Source: Punica granatum (lineage: Eukaryota > Streptophyta > Magnoliopsida > Myrtales > Lythraceae). From it: a stretch of 64,000 bases of DNA. Shown one piece after another: positions 24,401 to 35,335 of the stretch (within the stretch, counting starts at the first letter, position 1; every line of letters starts with the position of its first letter). The notes beneath the pieces were generated by a model that worked only from the letters and a program-made list of their open reading frames with translations, did not search any database and was not told where the DNA came from. Where the stretch lies: NCBI RefSeq assembly GCF_007655135.1, contig NC_045130.1:17048363-17112362 (forward strand). Direction: 5' to 3'. The position numbers and the translations under genes are program-made.

Positions 24401-25328
24401 TGTCACGGGCTCACTGTTTGATGCCCGTGCGGGCGTCCAGAGATACGAGCACCGAGGCTCCTCGGACCAGCCTTCCCCAGAATTAACTGGCTAACACAGA
24501 TATCCAACCGATATGAAGTACAACACCCGAAGTACGTACCTGTGATAGAGCAGCTCATATTAGCCCACGTACAATGAAGGCAATCAATATACAGTCATAG
24601 GAACTCCATTATCGCACTTGGGGAGGGACTAGGAAGTTGGCCCATGACATTCTCCCCCACCCAATCCGCAAACGTCCTCGTTGCGGGCTTGTCCGTGTAG
24701 CAGTCCCAATGCCTTACGTCGCCTTCACCCCACACCACAACCCTCGTGGTGTCAGTACCTCAACAACAACACTGCCTTCACCCCACACCACGTCATAATG
24801 GTGTCAGCTCCATGACTGTTTATGCCTTCGCTGGTTGTTGTATTATGTGTCTTCCCTAGCCAGGTAACCATTGGATCGTCCCAGTGAGACACCATGACCA
24901 GCTTACCTACTGAACGAGGACTGGCGACTCTCGACACCCAAGCTTGGAGTCTCCACACTTTCCTCTCGTAGGAAAGCACTCCCCTGCCTGAGCCGAAGCG
25001 TCACGACACTTGTCGCTGGATCCTTGTCGACCCTACGTCATCATGGCTTGCTCCCACCAGGACTAGCTCTGATGCCACTTGTCACGGGCTCACTATTTGA
25101 TGCCCGGGCGGGCGTCCAGAGATACGAGTACCGAGGCTCTCCGGATCAGCCCTCCCTAGAATTAACTGGCTAACATAGATATCCAACCGATATGAAGTAC
25201 AACACCCGAAGTACGTACCTGTGATAGAGCAGCTCATATTAGCCCACGTACAATGAAGGCAATCAGTATACAGTCATAAGAACTCCATTATCGCACTTGG
25301 GGAGGGACTAGGAAGCTGGCCCATGACA
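24401..25328 (-). mobile_element. TRIM-like miniature LTR retroelement nested in the Athila element
   Basis: Two 249-bp direct repeats (24401-24649 and 25080-25328) start TGTCACGGGC and end CCCATGACA, flanking 430 bp with no coding capacity. On the minus strand the order is LTR, then TGGCATCAGAGC two bases later, which matches the 3' end of initiator tRNA-Met as a primer-binding site with one change. A purine tract GGGTGGGGGAGAA precedes the other LTR. Both LTRs have TG...CA ends. The flanks share only CATG, a possible 4-bp target duplication. The LTRs differ at about 12 of 249 positions by eye (about 95% identical), so the insertion is of moderate age. The interior has a roughly 50-bp repeat with CTTCACCCCACACCAC. 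Confidence 0.9.
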
Positions 25329-26461
25329 CATGCATGGAAAAGACAAAGGCAATTAGGTTGAGGTTGAGCCAAAAAGCCTACTTATTTCATTTTAGGCCCT
25401 AGTGAACCATTTTGAGCTTTATTATCATCTTATTTATTTTTCTTCGTAACCCATGGGGCTTTTAGATCATTAACTTCTTGGGGTGTGTTTTGGGTATTCA
25501 TTATTGGGGTGCGTTGAATAGGTAAATTGAGTAGAGTGCGAATTTTGAGTTATTCAATTTGTAGAATTTTTCATCTTCTCCTAATCATAAAATAAAGAAA
25601 AAGAGAAAAAAAAACGAAAAAAAAGAAGTAAGTAAAATCAAGAGAAAAATGTAAAAAAAAAGAGGTAAAAATAAAGGAAGAAGAGAAGTTAAGAAAAATT
25701 AAGTAAATGCACTCGAGACTCGTGGCTAGAGTATAATAGAGGGTAATGGAATTGGGGAATGATGAGTAAGTGAAATTCATTGTACGAAGAGAGAAAAGAC
25801 GAGAGTAAGTCTTTGCTTTTGAGAATGAAGAAAAGAGAGTTATTAGACCATGGGATTTGATCCCGAGATTTTCAACGACTTTCTTTCTCCTCATGTTTCA
25901 GCCAAATAGTTGGTTGAGATATCTAGCCACATTATAACCCATTAAAAAACCTTTTGATTTATATTTGCATTTGAGCTTAGTAGTGAAGATGGGATTGAAA
26001 AGCAAGTCTATGGTAGTGTATATTCATGAAATTTGAAATTGAGTGAAAATACATCACCTATACACATGAGAGTTGACTGCATATGCATTGATCGGTGACA
26101 ATCTACTATATTGATATGTTAGGCTTTTTAATGAGATATCATGCAAAGACTCTGAGTTTGTTGAATAAGTTTGTTTATGAAAATTCATTTTCTTGGAAAG
26201 TTTGATTTATTTATTTCTTTTGGTGTGCATGGTTCTTACATGAAACTTTTTTACAAAGATGGTAATACATTATTTCTAAACCATGAGTCAGGTGATGAAG
26301 GAATGAGATCATAGGGCAGAGTGTAGTCACTCTTGAGAACTTTAAGGGGATTATTTACTTTGATTGACTTGAGTTTTGCTAAGGGAAGTAGTTGATTGAT
26401 TATTTTTGTTTTCTTTTGTTCTTTTATTTGCTTGGGAACTAGCAAATGTTAGGTTTGGAGG
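25329..26461 (+). other. Non-coding 3' region of the Athila-type element, right of the TRIM
   Basis: Continuation of the Athila 3' non-coding region, with a purine-rich stretch at about 25590-25690 of A and G runs. It ends at GGGAACTAGCAAATGTTAGG followed by TTTGGAGG. This wording resembles the polypurine-tract region before the 3' LTR in other Athila and Tat elements, as I remember them. Confidence 0.45.
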
Positions 26462-27930
26462 TGTCTTAACTTTATGAAAATGGAATTATTCCTACTTTTT
26501 TATGGGTATAATTGGAGCTAGTTTATCGAGTTTAGACTAGTTTGAGTAGGTTTTTAGTTTAGTTTTCATTCATTTGCTTTTTGATAGGTTTCAGTGGTTT
26601 TGATTAGTTTTGCTTTGCTTTTATATGAATTGGAGTCAATTGATCGATCATTTGCAACCTCTAAGTTTTTGGTGTTTTTGGACAAGTTTAATTCAAGCTT
26701 TTGATGCAAATTGCCTATGGATAGAAATCTCATCAAGTTAGGAGTGCAGCAGTTTGGAGTCCGGATGAAGAAGATATAGTTTATCGAAGTTTGGAATGAG
26801 AAGTTGTTTTACTGAACCGAGAGCACCCAGACCGTGAAATTGAAGGCCTAGGCCATGTCAGATTAGCTCATTCCACCAGTATTCACTTGTTCCAATATTT
26901 TTAGTGGGTCCCGAGGCCATGTAAGGAAGGAAATTAGGAAAGAGGTTATGAGTTGTATTAGCGACTATTTTTGTGAGATATCTTTAGAAATTTAAGGGAG
27001 GAAATTATGGATCTTAAATAAGAAACAAGATTATAGGGTTTAAGAGAGATTCTCGGGGGATTGTTTTGAGACTTGTAGAGCAGTTGAACAGGGAAGAGAC
27101 GCTCAGCACTACTGGAGAGACCTCTTGGACGTGACTTGTTCAAGCTTTGAGAGAGGATCGTGATCAAGACTCATCGGAAGCTTGTTTTTTTCATCGAATT
27201 CTCTTTCTTCTATCTTAGAATCATGCCTATTATGAACTCCGTTGGTTTTATTGTTACTATCATGAGCTAACTTTATCGTTCTAGGATAATGATGGAACCC
27301 GATATGTAGTTAGATTTCTAATACTCTTTTGAATTTATGCATCGAGAATTCCGTTTACGTATTCTATCTTGAGTTTAATGCTCGTAGTAGTCTGGCAAAC
27401 TGTGGTATTGATCGATTAACCTAATTGAACTTGGAGGAGGGATTTTAGGTTTAGAATCGAGATAGGATAGCCTAAGTTCGATCTGGAGGATTCGAGTCAA
27501 TTAGTGGGTAAGATAAGAATATACTTACACACCTTAGGTAGCCAATTCAAGTTAGATCGTAATGAATTAAGCTTAATCACAATTCCCGTAGGAATACAGT
27601 GGGTGGGTTAAGTTAGAAATTTTTCGGAAGATACTTAGGAAATAGTAGGGCAACTGAAGTTAGTAAACGGATTCATGATAAATAAACAATAGAGAGTATT
27701 GGGTGATCTAGTGAAGTATCGGAGGAAATTATAATCTTAGGTCTTCTCTATTGATTGAACTTCTTGTTGATTTATTTCTTGCTTTTAATTTTACTATTTA
27801 AAAATTGAATTCACAATTGATTTGACTTGCTCTCATCAAAAGTGAGTGAAAATTGTTAGTAAGGGTTTCGGTAGAAACGATCTTTACACATCATTTTACT
27901 ACTCATACGCCATATGCATTTGCAGGGTGT
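26462..27930 (+). repeat. Probable 3' LTR of the Athila-type element
   Basis: Begins TGTCTTAACT directly after the purine tract TTTGGAGG, as an LTR should. The sequence is non-coding. The end is taken near 27930, after GTAGAAACGATCTTTACAC and GCAGGGTGTTAAACTGTAAACA, wording I associate with ends of related LTRs. Without a 5' LTR in the window neither the length (about 1.47 kb) nor a target duplication can be confirmed. Confidence 0.4.
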
Positions 27931-28216
27931 TAAACTGTAAACAGACTACAAGATGTTTTTAATGAATATATAACCATTTCTTATTTATTAGTAAACCAAA
28001 AATATCGAACTCTCACGACAAGTAACATTCGTCCAAGTAAAATTAACTGGTCACTTAAGGCATGCTATATTGCCATTTTGATTTTTTTAATAAAAAATAT
28101 TGAACATTCATATTAAGATTAGTGGGACTAAAATTCGGACTGTTTACTATCAATTAAGAGTTGATAAATTGTTTATGTATGTATTTTATCCTAAAATGCA
28201 ATTATATTCAATATTA

Positions 28217-29290
28217 GGTTATCTCCAACAATGGGTATATCTTTTTGGTGTCTCTGGACTAAGTCTCACACCGCCACATAAGTGCCACATATATTAGAGA
28301 CACCTTCCAAAAAAAATAGAGGCTTACATTTCAATGCTTGTCTCTCTTTTAGGAGAAAATTTTAAATAATTTTACCTCAAATGACATGGTGAGGAAAAAC
28401 CAATAAGAATTCTTTAATGAAGAATATTATGGCAATTTATTCAAGTGATTAGCACCAAATCCCTAGTTTCATGCAATTTGATTGATACTTCCTTACGACA
28501 CATGACGAGATAGGATCACCCAATAACTTTTCATCTTTTAGGGTCTCTCATGAGTGTCCATGTATCTGTTATATTAATTAAATTAATATTTAGACAAATT
28601 TTTTTTTTCCTCTCCTCCATTGTTCATTGCCCCTTCCCTTCACTGCCCCACTGCTCAAACCATCGCCACTGGCAACTTTGGGGGCCGTCGACACTACCTT
28701 CGGAGTCCTATTTCTCTTGCTTCGTCCCTCGAATCGTCCCTTCACCATCAAATCAAAATCGAATCAAACCCAAATCAAATGGAGCTAGATCGAACCCAAA
28801 TCAAATTGAACCCGGAAACTGAAATCAAATCGAACGCATCCTCCCTTCACCATTAAAGCCGCCTTTCCTTTCCAAATCAGATCAAACCCATCGACGCCTC
28901 CTTTCACCCAAATCATATCGAACACGTCCTCCGTTCACCATCGAGATTTGATCTGAAGACGATGAGCGAGGGAGAGAATGGAGCTCCAGAGCTTGGCTTC
29001 TTCTTTCTTTAGTCTTTGGTGGGATCTCTAGAGGAGAAGGGGGGGAGAAGGAATCGTCAAAGGGAAGAGACCGGGGGGGGGGGGGGCAAAGACAATTGAA
29101 AAAAAAGGAAGGGGATGCCACATAGCAGTCGCTTATTAGCTTATTGGAATCTCTATGCAAAGGTGCCAACGCCTCTGTATAGGGAAGCGCACATCGTCAG
29201 AGAAACGCGTGGCTACTACTCCAGCCACGCGCGTCTCCATTGCCACATCGGCAATTGGAGACGAGCATTGAAGATCCGTTGGAGATAGCC
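28217..29290. mobile_element. PIF/Harbinger-like non-autonomous DNA transposon
   Basis: The ends GGTTATCTCCAAC (from 28217) and, on the opposite strand, GGCTATCTCCAAC (to 29290) form a short terminal inverted repeat with one mismatch. They are flanked by TTA at 28214-28216 and 29291-29293. A 3-bp TTA duplication is the hallmark of PIF/Harbinger insertion. The 1074-bp interior has no transposase. It includes a segment at about 28620-28960 rich in repeated CAAATC/CGAACC words, which may be captured or satellite-like. A run of 14 G lies near 29072. Confidence 0.7.
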
Positions 29291-30470
29291 TTAATTATTG
29301 CACAAATTATTATAATAAACTAAAAACTATTAACGATCCGTCCAACCCGCAGAGTACCACCCCCTAGTTTTCTTAAAGGGAAAAGTACAAAAACTCCCAT
29401 TGTAGTTTGGGATTGGGACAAATTGCACAATGTGTTTTTGTTAAGGACAATTAGCCCCTACTTCGTTAGACATAGGGGGTTACGGTGTTAGTTTTTTTTT
29501 TTATTTTCAGTCTTCAATCTTTAGCCTTTTAACCATTTTAGTTCTAAATCTTTTTTCTTTTATCATTCCTACCATCAACTTTTCATTGTAGTCCTACAAA
29601 GAAAATCGAAAGGAAATGAAAGGTCGAGGCCACCAATTGGCGACTCCGACCCCTCCACCGAGGTTGCCAATTGGTGACCTCGACCCCTCCACCGAGGCCG
29701 TCGACGTCCTCTATGGGTATCGAGGACCTCGGTGGAGGGGTCGGGGTCGTCGATTGGCGGCCCCAATCCCGAATCAGGACGAGGAAGGAATCGTCAAAGG
29801 AAAGAGAGAGTGGGGGGCAAAGACAATCGAAAAAAAAGGAAGCCACATGGCAGCCGCTTATTAGCTTATTGGAGTCTCTATGCAAAGGCGCCAACGCCTC
29901 TCCATAGAGAAGCGCGCATCGTCAGAGAGACACGTGGCTGCTACTCCAACCACGCGTGTCTCCATTGCCACATCGGCAATTGGAGATGGGCATTGAAGAT
30001 CCATTGGAGATAGCCTTAATTATTGCACAAATTATTATGACAAACTAAAAATTATTAACGATTCGTCCAATCCGCGGAGTACCGCCCCCTTGTTTTCTTC
30101 AAGAGAAAAGTACAAAAACTCCTATTGTAGTTTGGGGTCGGGACAAATTGCACAATGTATTTTGTTATGGACAATTAGCCCTTACTCCGTCAGACATGGA
30201 GGATTACGGTGTTAGTTTTTTTTTTCATTTTCAGTCATCAATCTTTAGCCATTTAATCATTTTGGTTCTAAATCTTTTTTCTTTTATCATTCTTATCATC
30301 AACTTTTTATTTTAGTCCTACAAAGAAAATCGAAAGGGAAAGAGAGGTCGAGGCCGCCGATTGCCGCCAATCGGCAATCTCGACCCTCCACCAAGGCCGT
30401 TGGCGTCCTCTGTGGGTGTCGACGACCTCGGTGGAGGGGTCAAGGCCGCCGAAACCGTCATTTCCTTTCG
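29045..30470. repeat. Tandem duplication, unit about 725-737 bp
   Basis: The segment from about 29045 is repeated from about 29782. Each unit contains GGAATCGTCAAAG, a G-rich tract, the Harbinger right end (29290 and 30015), the flank ending GTACAAAAACTCC, one arm of the Mutator-like inverted repeat and a GC-rich core. Copies differ at perhaps one base in ten in places, and the G-run and GC-rich core vary in length, so the event is not recent. Open frames through the GC-rich core on either strand are repeat-derived. Confidence 0.85.
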
Positions 30471-30709
30471 ATTTTCTTTGTAGAACTAAAATAAAACAAA
30501 ATGGAAAGTTTAGGATAGGAATTATAAAAGAAAAAAGATTTAAAACCAAAATGATTAAAAAGTTAAAGATTGAGAACTGAAAATGAAAAAAAAAATTAAC
30601 GTCGTAACTCCCTATATCTAATGGAGGACACCATAGGGGGCTAATTGTTCATAACAAAAACATATGGTATAATTTGTTCCGACCTCAAATCACAATGAGA
30701 TTTTTATAC
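30110..30709. mobile_element. Mutator-like non-autonomous element with long inverted repeats
   Basis: The left arm (about 30110-30337, beginning GTACAAAAACTCC) and right arm (about 30464-30709, ending ATTTTTATAC) are imperfect inverted repeats of about 230-245 bp. They face each other around a GC-rich core that is itself partly palindromic (CGACCCTCC and GGTGGAGGGGTC words). Arms of this length fit Mutator-like or foldback elements. A second left arm without a partner starts at about 29385 because of the tandem duplication. I could not find a clear 8-11 bp target duplication. No transposase is present. Confidence 0.7.
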
Positions 30710-31063
30710 TAAGATTGCATATATATATTAATGGCTCATCTAATTTTTCCTTGCAAAAACATCCAAGATTTATGTCTGTGTCTCTATCAAGAATTGCTGC
30801 AAATTCCCAGTAAAAGAGAGAAACAGATCCCAACAGCCACAAAACATATGTAATCCTCTAGGAAGGAGATGACAATGGGACCCATCATATCTTCACGAAG
30901 CGGAGACTGCCACACCATCCAATCTCTGGTCTTCTCGTTGGCTCAAAACTGATAAAAAGAGGTCCAATCATTTTCCATTTTTCTGGGCAATTTATATTTT
31001 TAAGTGGAGGCTCTGCGTCTGCTAAGTTGAATTCAAAACTTTCTTGCTACGGCTGCATTAGCA
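30710..31063 (+). promoter_or_regulatory. TIC62 promoter and 5' UTR
   Basis: The interval between the Mutator-like element and the TIC62 start codon. A TATATATATTAAT tract lies at about 30720-30732. A TTTATATTTTTAAG segment near 30990 could act as a TATA region about 75 bp upstream of the ATG. The transposon ends only about 350 bp from the TIC62 start codon. Confidence 0.4.
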
Positions 31064-34000
31064 ATGGACAGCTGCTCACTGGGAGCTCTAACTGTCCCTG
31101 TGACGCCCTCTCCTTGTAGTGGGTTCGCCCAAAAATCCTTCCTTCACGGCCAGATTCTCCGATTGCCCAGTTCCAGGAGACACCCATTTGCGCGGAGGGT
31201 GAAGCTCCTTCAGCTCGGGAGGGCTAAGTCTTCAGGTACTCAGCAGCTTCTTGAATGCTTCCATGTCTTTAGAACTGAACAATGTCGTTCATTGCTTCTT
31301 CAGGAAGGTCCATTGCTCATCTTGTTCGACGAATATATTCTCGATCATGCTCACCGTATTGAGCATGAGTTTTGGAGTTCGGAATTCCGGAATCAGTTTT
31401 GGCTTCCGATTGTTGGTTTGGTTCTGGCGAGCTTAAATTGGAAAATGTGGGAGAAGTTTAATTGGATATACAACTAGCACTTGGTTCGGCAGTTTGATGA
31501 CGATCTGCCACTCTGAGATCAAAGAGTTAAAGGCGAATCAGTACCTGTCGTAAGCTTTGATCTGCCTTAGTATAAGATCACAGAGTTAAGGCAATTCAGT
31601 AATAATTGTCCTAAGCTCAAAGGCTCTTTCAGTATGTGAACTTCAAGGAATAATTGTCAGCGAACACGTATAATCTAGCACAATTTCATTTTGGTATGGG
31701 ATTCGTCCTTGCAAGGTTGCAACTTGGGTTAACTATTTCAAGTTTGAATATGTTGGTTCTCGTTTATTTTCTAGGAGGGGCCAAATATAGCTCTGTCACA
31801 ATCAAAGCAGCCTTGAAGGGAGTCGATGCGAAAGAAGATGACCTTGCATTTGTTGCTGGTGCCACTGGTCGGGTTGGGTCACGGACAGTGAGGTCACCTT
31901 GTAGCTTACTACACTCTGATTCAGAATGTGAAATTATCCGTTTGCTCCTATTTTTGATATCCTTAGAAAATTCTCTTTTTTTGCTTTACTTTTCCAACAG
32001 GGAGCTCTTAAATTTAGGTTTCCGAGTTAGAGCTGGTGTCCGGAGTGCCCAGAAAGCAGAAGCTCTCATACAAGTACAAGTTTAATTGGCTTATTTGAAA
32101 TTAAATTTGTAACCTCTCCTATCCTGATTACGTATTTACTTCAGAACTATTTTCATGCAGAGTGTTAAAGAAATGAAGCTTGAAGGATTACAACGTAAGA
32201 GAAATGTATATCGGAGCAGCAGTCTCCTTAATTTTTAGGTTCCATTTGTCATGGTTTGTCACACAAAAGGCATTTTCAGTCTCTAGAAGAGATCAATAGA
32301 AAATATTTTCAGTAAAGAAATTTATCATGACAGGGTATTTGCTGCATACAAGAGAAAGTATTATATTGATTGTTCTTCCTATCTGTGAAACACCGGAAAG
32401 TAACCAATGAACTTCTATGACTAGTTTAATGCCAAAATAAAAAAGGTTAGCACAATCACTTTGATAGGATATTTCTTTTGAATGTGTAGATGTAAGATAT
32501 GCCCCTTTAACGAATAACAGCTGTTTTATGGTCTTTAGCCCAGCTGTAGAGAAGCTTGAACTTGTTGAGTGTGACTTGGAGAGGCCTGCTGATCAGATCG
32601 TCCCAGCCCTAGGAAATGCTTCGGTGGTCATATGTTGCATTGGGGCCAGTGAAAAGGAAGTTTTCGACGTGACTGGACCCTGCAGGATCGATTATCGGGC
32701 CACCAAGAACCTTGTCGATGCAGGTAAATAAGCCACTGGTGTACCAAAGATTTCTCTCATTTCTTCTTCCTTTCCAGGGTGTCTTGTTTTTATTGTAAAT
32801 TAAGTTATTTTTAGATTGAGAATTCTGATCCTCAACTTGACAAAATTTGACATGAATCACTGGGAAAGTCTGCGGTTATCAAATCGTAAATGATCTAACT
32901 TTAAATTCTTGTTGTGGTCCAGCAACCGCTATGAAGGTTAACCACTTTATCCTGGTCTCCTCTTTGGGAACAAACAAGATTGGATTTCCCGCTGCTATTT
33001 TGAAGTAAGTTGGCCTTTTTCTCCTGCAATAAAATAATCTCTTTTATGAGGATTCCTGATTCTGCAAGTAGTTCGATACGTAACTGTTCAAATGGTTTCA
33101 TTCTACCCTGTTAGTCTATTTTGGGGAGTTCTTAATTGGAAAAGGAAGGCAGAGGAAGCACTCATAGCTAGTGGTATACCGTACACTGTAAGCAGTTTTT
33201 AAAATGAACTGTCGGCTAATTTGTCTATGTACATATATATTGGATATTCTGTGTTAATTGTTCCGTGATGCTATTTCAGATAGTGAGGCCTGGTGGAATG
33301 GAGCGGCCTACCGATGCTTATAAAGAAACTCACAACATTACACTCTCAGAAGAAGACACTTTATTTGGAGGGCAAGTGTCCAATCTTCAGGTTTTGTATT
33401 TATACCACCAGGAAAATTATATTACCTTTTCGTAATTCATATTAGAAGACACACCTAGTGTTAGAGAAAGGATAGAACAATATCGTATATGCTTTTCAGG
33501 TGGCGGAATTAATGGCAGTTATGGCAAAAAACCGCAGCCTATCTTACTGTAAGGTGGTGGAAGTGATTGCAGAGACAACAGCTCCGTTACTTCCTATGGA
33601 AGAGCTCCTCGCAAAGATACCGTCTCAACGTGCTGAACCCAGGGTTTGACACTTCCCACTGTATTTCTCAGGAAGCATTTTTAAGAATAATTTTGAACTG
33701 AAAAATGAGAGCCGTTCGTTTCCTGTCAGGTGTCAGATGCTGCAGAAGTTCCTGTTTCTTCACCTTCTACTGTCGTTACTTCTGAGCCTCCGATTGTTCC
33801 CATTGTCGAGAAGGAAACTCCCGAGACCAAATCAACAGCACCAAGGCCACTTTCTCCTTATACTGCGTGAGTCAGTCTGCTTTCTTTTCTCTTTTTAATT
33901 AGACACTGAAGGACCAAAATCTAAAGGCCCCCAATTAGTGAAAGCTTATGAAGTTTTGATTGTTGCCACTATTTGTTTGCAGTTATGATGATCTAAAACC

Positions 34001-35335
34001 TCCCACTTCCCCATCTCCAACTCCATTGGGCGGTAAAAAGGAAGAAGCTAGAGAGATCCCAGAAGCAATTTCAGACATAGTGGCTACTACAACAGAGAAA
34101 GAGATCCCAGAAGCAGTTTCAGACAAAGTGGCTCCTACACCAGCTACCGGGGAGGCAAAAGCAGAATCGTCTGAAGCACAAAAACCGCAACCTCTTTCCC
34201 CTTATACTGCGTAAGTTCTTTCCACCAACACATCTCCTTCTAAATGGACTTAGAGAGAGAATCCTCCCAGCAGTTCAGCTTCCTATCGCTCACCCTAATT
34301 TGCGTGAGTCATTGGTTTGTCAAACTTCTACATTGTTGTTTCCAGTTTCAAGAACTCAGGAAGAGTTATTCACGAGTTCTTTCCCCAATTTTCCTTGCCA
34401 TATTATGTTTTTATACTGCGTGAGTTCTTTCCATCCACACATCTCCTTCTAAATGCACTTTTAAATAATTAAGTGCAGTGACACAAATGTTCTTAGTACC
34501 TTAGTTCCATGAGGGGGCGCACCCAAATCAGTCTTTCAGCTCTCGAGTAATAGAGTTCACTATACCAGCTTAACCAGATTCTAGATGAGTCAGCATGATC
34601 TGGTCAGAGATTGTGCTCACAGCTGGTATTGCTTAGAAGTTCTAACTATATGTCTTCGGCAGTTATGCTGATCTGAGGCCACCAACCTCTCCAAGCCCTA
34701 CATCCAGTGGTCCTAAACAAGAAGTGTCTAATTCCTCCACATCAGAAGAAACCATAAACCAGTCTCTTGGTGGCAATGATGTGGCAAATGTTTTAGCTTC
34801 TGGTGAAGAGTATCCTTCAAATGCTTCAGCTTCTTATCACTCACCCTACTTCGTGTCAGTCATCACTTTGTAAAACTAGCACAACATTAGTTCCGATTTC
34901 AAGAACTCAAAAAGAGTAAAGCCACGAGTTCTTTCTACAAATTTTGCGTGCCATATTACGATTTCGTCAATCTCGTGGTTTCAGGTATGACGACTTCAAG
35001 CCTCCTTGTTCACCATCCCCAAGTGCACCTTCTCCACCATCTCCTTCACCAACCTCATTGGACCCTTCAGGTAATGGTGCGGCAAAACCTTCAGCGCCGG
35101 TTGAGCCACCAAAGGATGTGGAAGATCATTCAGAGAAGAAGCCTAGTCCACTTTCTCCCTATACGATGTGCGCTTCTGATTTACATATCTTTAATTTGAC
35201 AACCCCATACCCTGAAGTATAGACCAGCATAGACAAATTTGGAGCCAAGAATGTTTCTTAATGCTGTGCCCTTTGCTTTCAATGACTAGGTACGACGACT
35301 TGAAGCCTCCAACATCTCCAACACCATCTGCATAG
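31064..35335 (+). CDS. TIC62: Protein TIC 62, chloroplastic
   Basis: TIC62 shuttles between stroma, inner envelope and thylakoid and tethers ferredoxin-NADP reductase (FNR), linking redox state to import and electron flow. Fourteen exons join in frame: 31064-31235, 31775-31892, 32001-32073, 32161-32194, 32544-32723, 32923-33004, 33115-33187, 33280-33390, 33500-33643, 33730-33866, 33983-34210, 34663-34854, 34985-35167 and 35290-35335. They give 590 residues; Arabidopsis has about 640. After a transit peptide, an extended SDR-type NAD(P)-binding domain shows GATGRVG (residues 86-92), IICCIGASEKE-like wording and RPGGMERPTDAYKETHN. The Pro/Ser-rich tail has four FNR-binding repeats: LSPYTAYDDLKPPTSPSP, one with YADLRPPTSPSP, one with HSPYFVYDDFKPPCSPSP and LSPYTMYDDLKPPTSPTP. 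Each repeat is split by an intron at the same place, in phase 2. Exon 12's donor was chosen as GT|GTCAGT to keep this phase. Confidence 0.95.
34211..34662 (+). other. TIC62 intron 11 containing a decayed repeat-exon module
   Basis: Within this intron, about 34255-34310 (CAGCTTCCTATCGCTCACCC) matches the 3' end of exon 12 (CAGCTTCTTATCACTCACCC at about 34827). The following stretch to about 34410 matches intron 12, including shared words TTTCAAGAACTCA, CACGAGTTCTTTC and GCCATATTA. At about 34410 a second copy of the exon 11 end and intron 11 start appears (TATACTGCGTGAGTTCTTTC). The intron therefore holds an extra, non-coding copy of an exon-intron module. Confidence 0.8.

Larger units (their letters stand above)
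18896..27930 (+). mobile_element. Decayed, 5'-truncated Athila-type Ty3/gypsy retrotransposon with nested insertions
   Basis: In order on the plus strand: a retropepsin remnant, reverse transcriptase, RNase H, integrase, an env-position ORF of the kind found in Athila elements, a long non-coding stretch, and a probable 3' LTR. The 5' LTR and gag are missing; recognisable sequence starts at about 18896 inside the protease. Many stops and frameshifts show it is dead. A SINE interrupts RNase H (20717-20879), and a miniature LTR element sits between the env-like ORF and the 3' LTR (24401-25328). Assignment to Athila rests on the DCRKLN and FMDDFSVFG wording of the reverse transcriptase and on the extra downstream ORF. 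The right boundary is approximate because no second LTR exists to compare. Confidence 0.8.

Noticed and set aside
24401..25328. The 249-bp repeats considered as the LTRs of the Athila element itself
   Set aside because: Their primer-binding site and purine tract point to the minus strand, opposite to Athila, and the 430-bp interior is self-contained.
24401..25328. Identity as a Cassandra TRIM
   Set aside because: I do not see the 5S rRNA promoter-like sequence expected in Cassandra LTRs.
29575..30013. Several frames with Gly/Arg/Pro-rich products
   Set aside because: They read through GC-rich palindromic transposon cores and occur on both strands, so they are not genes.
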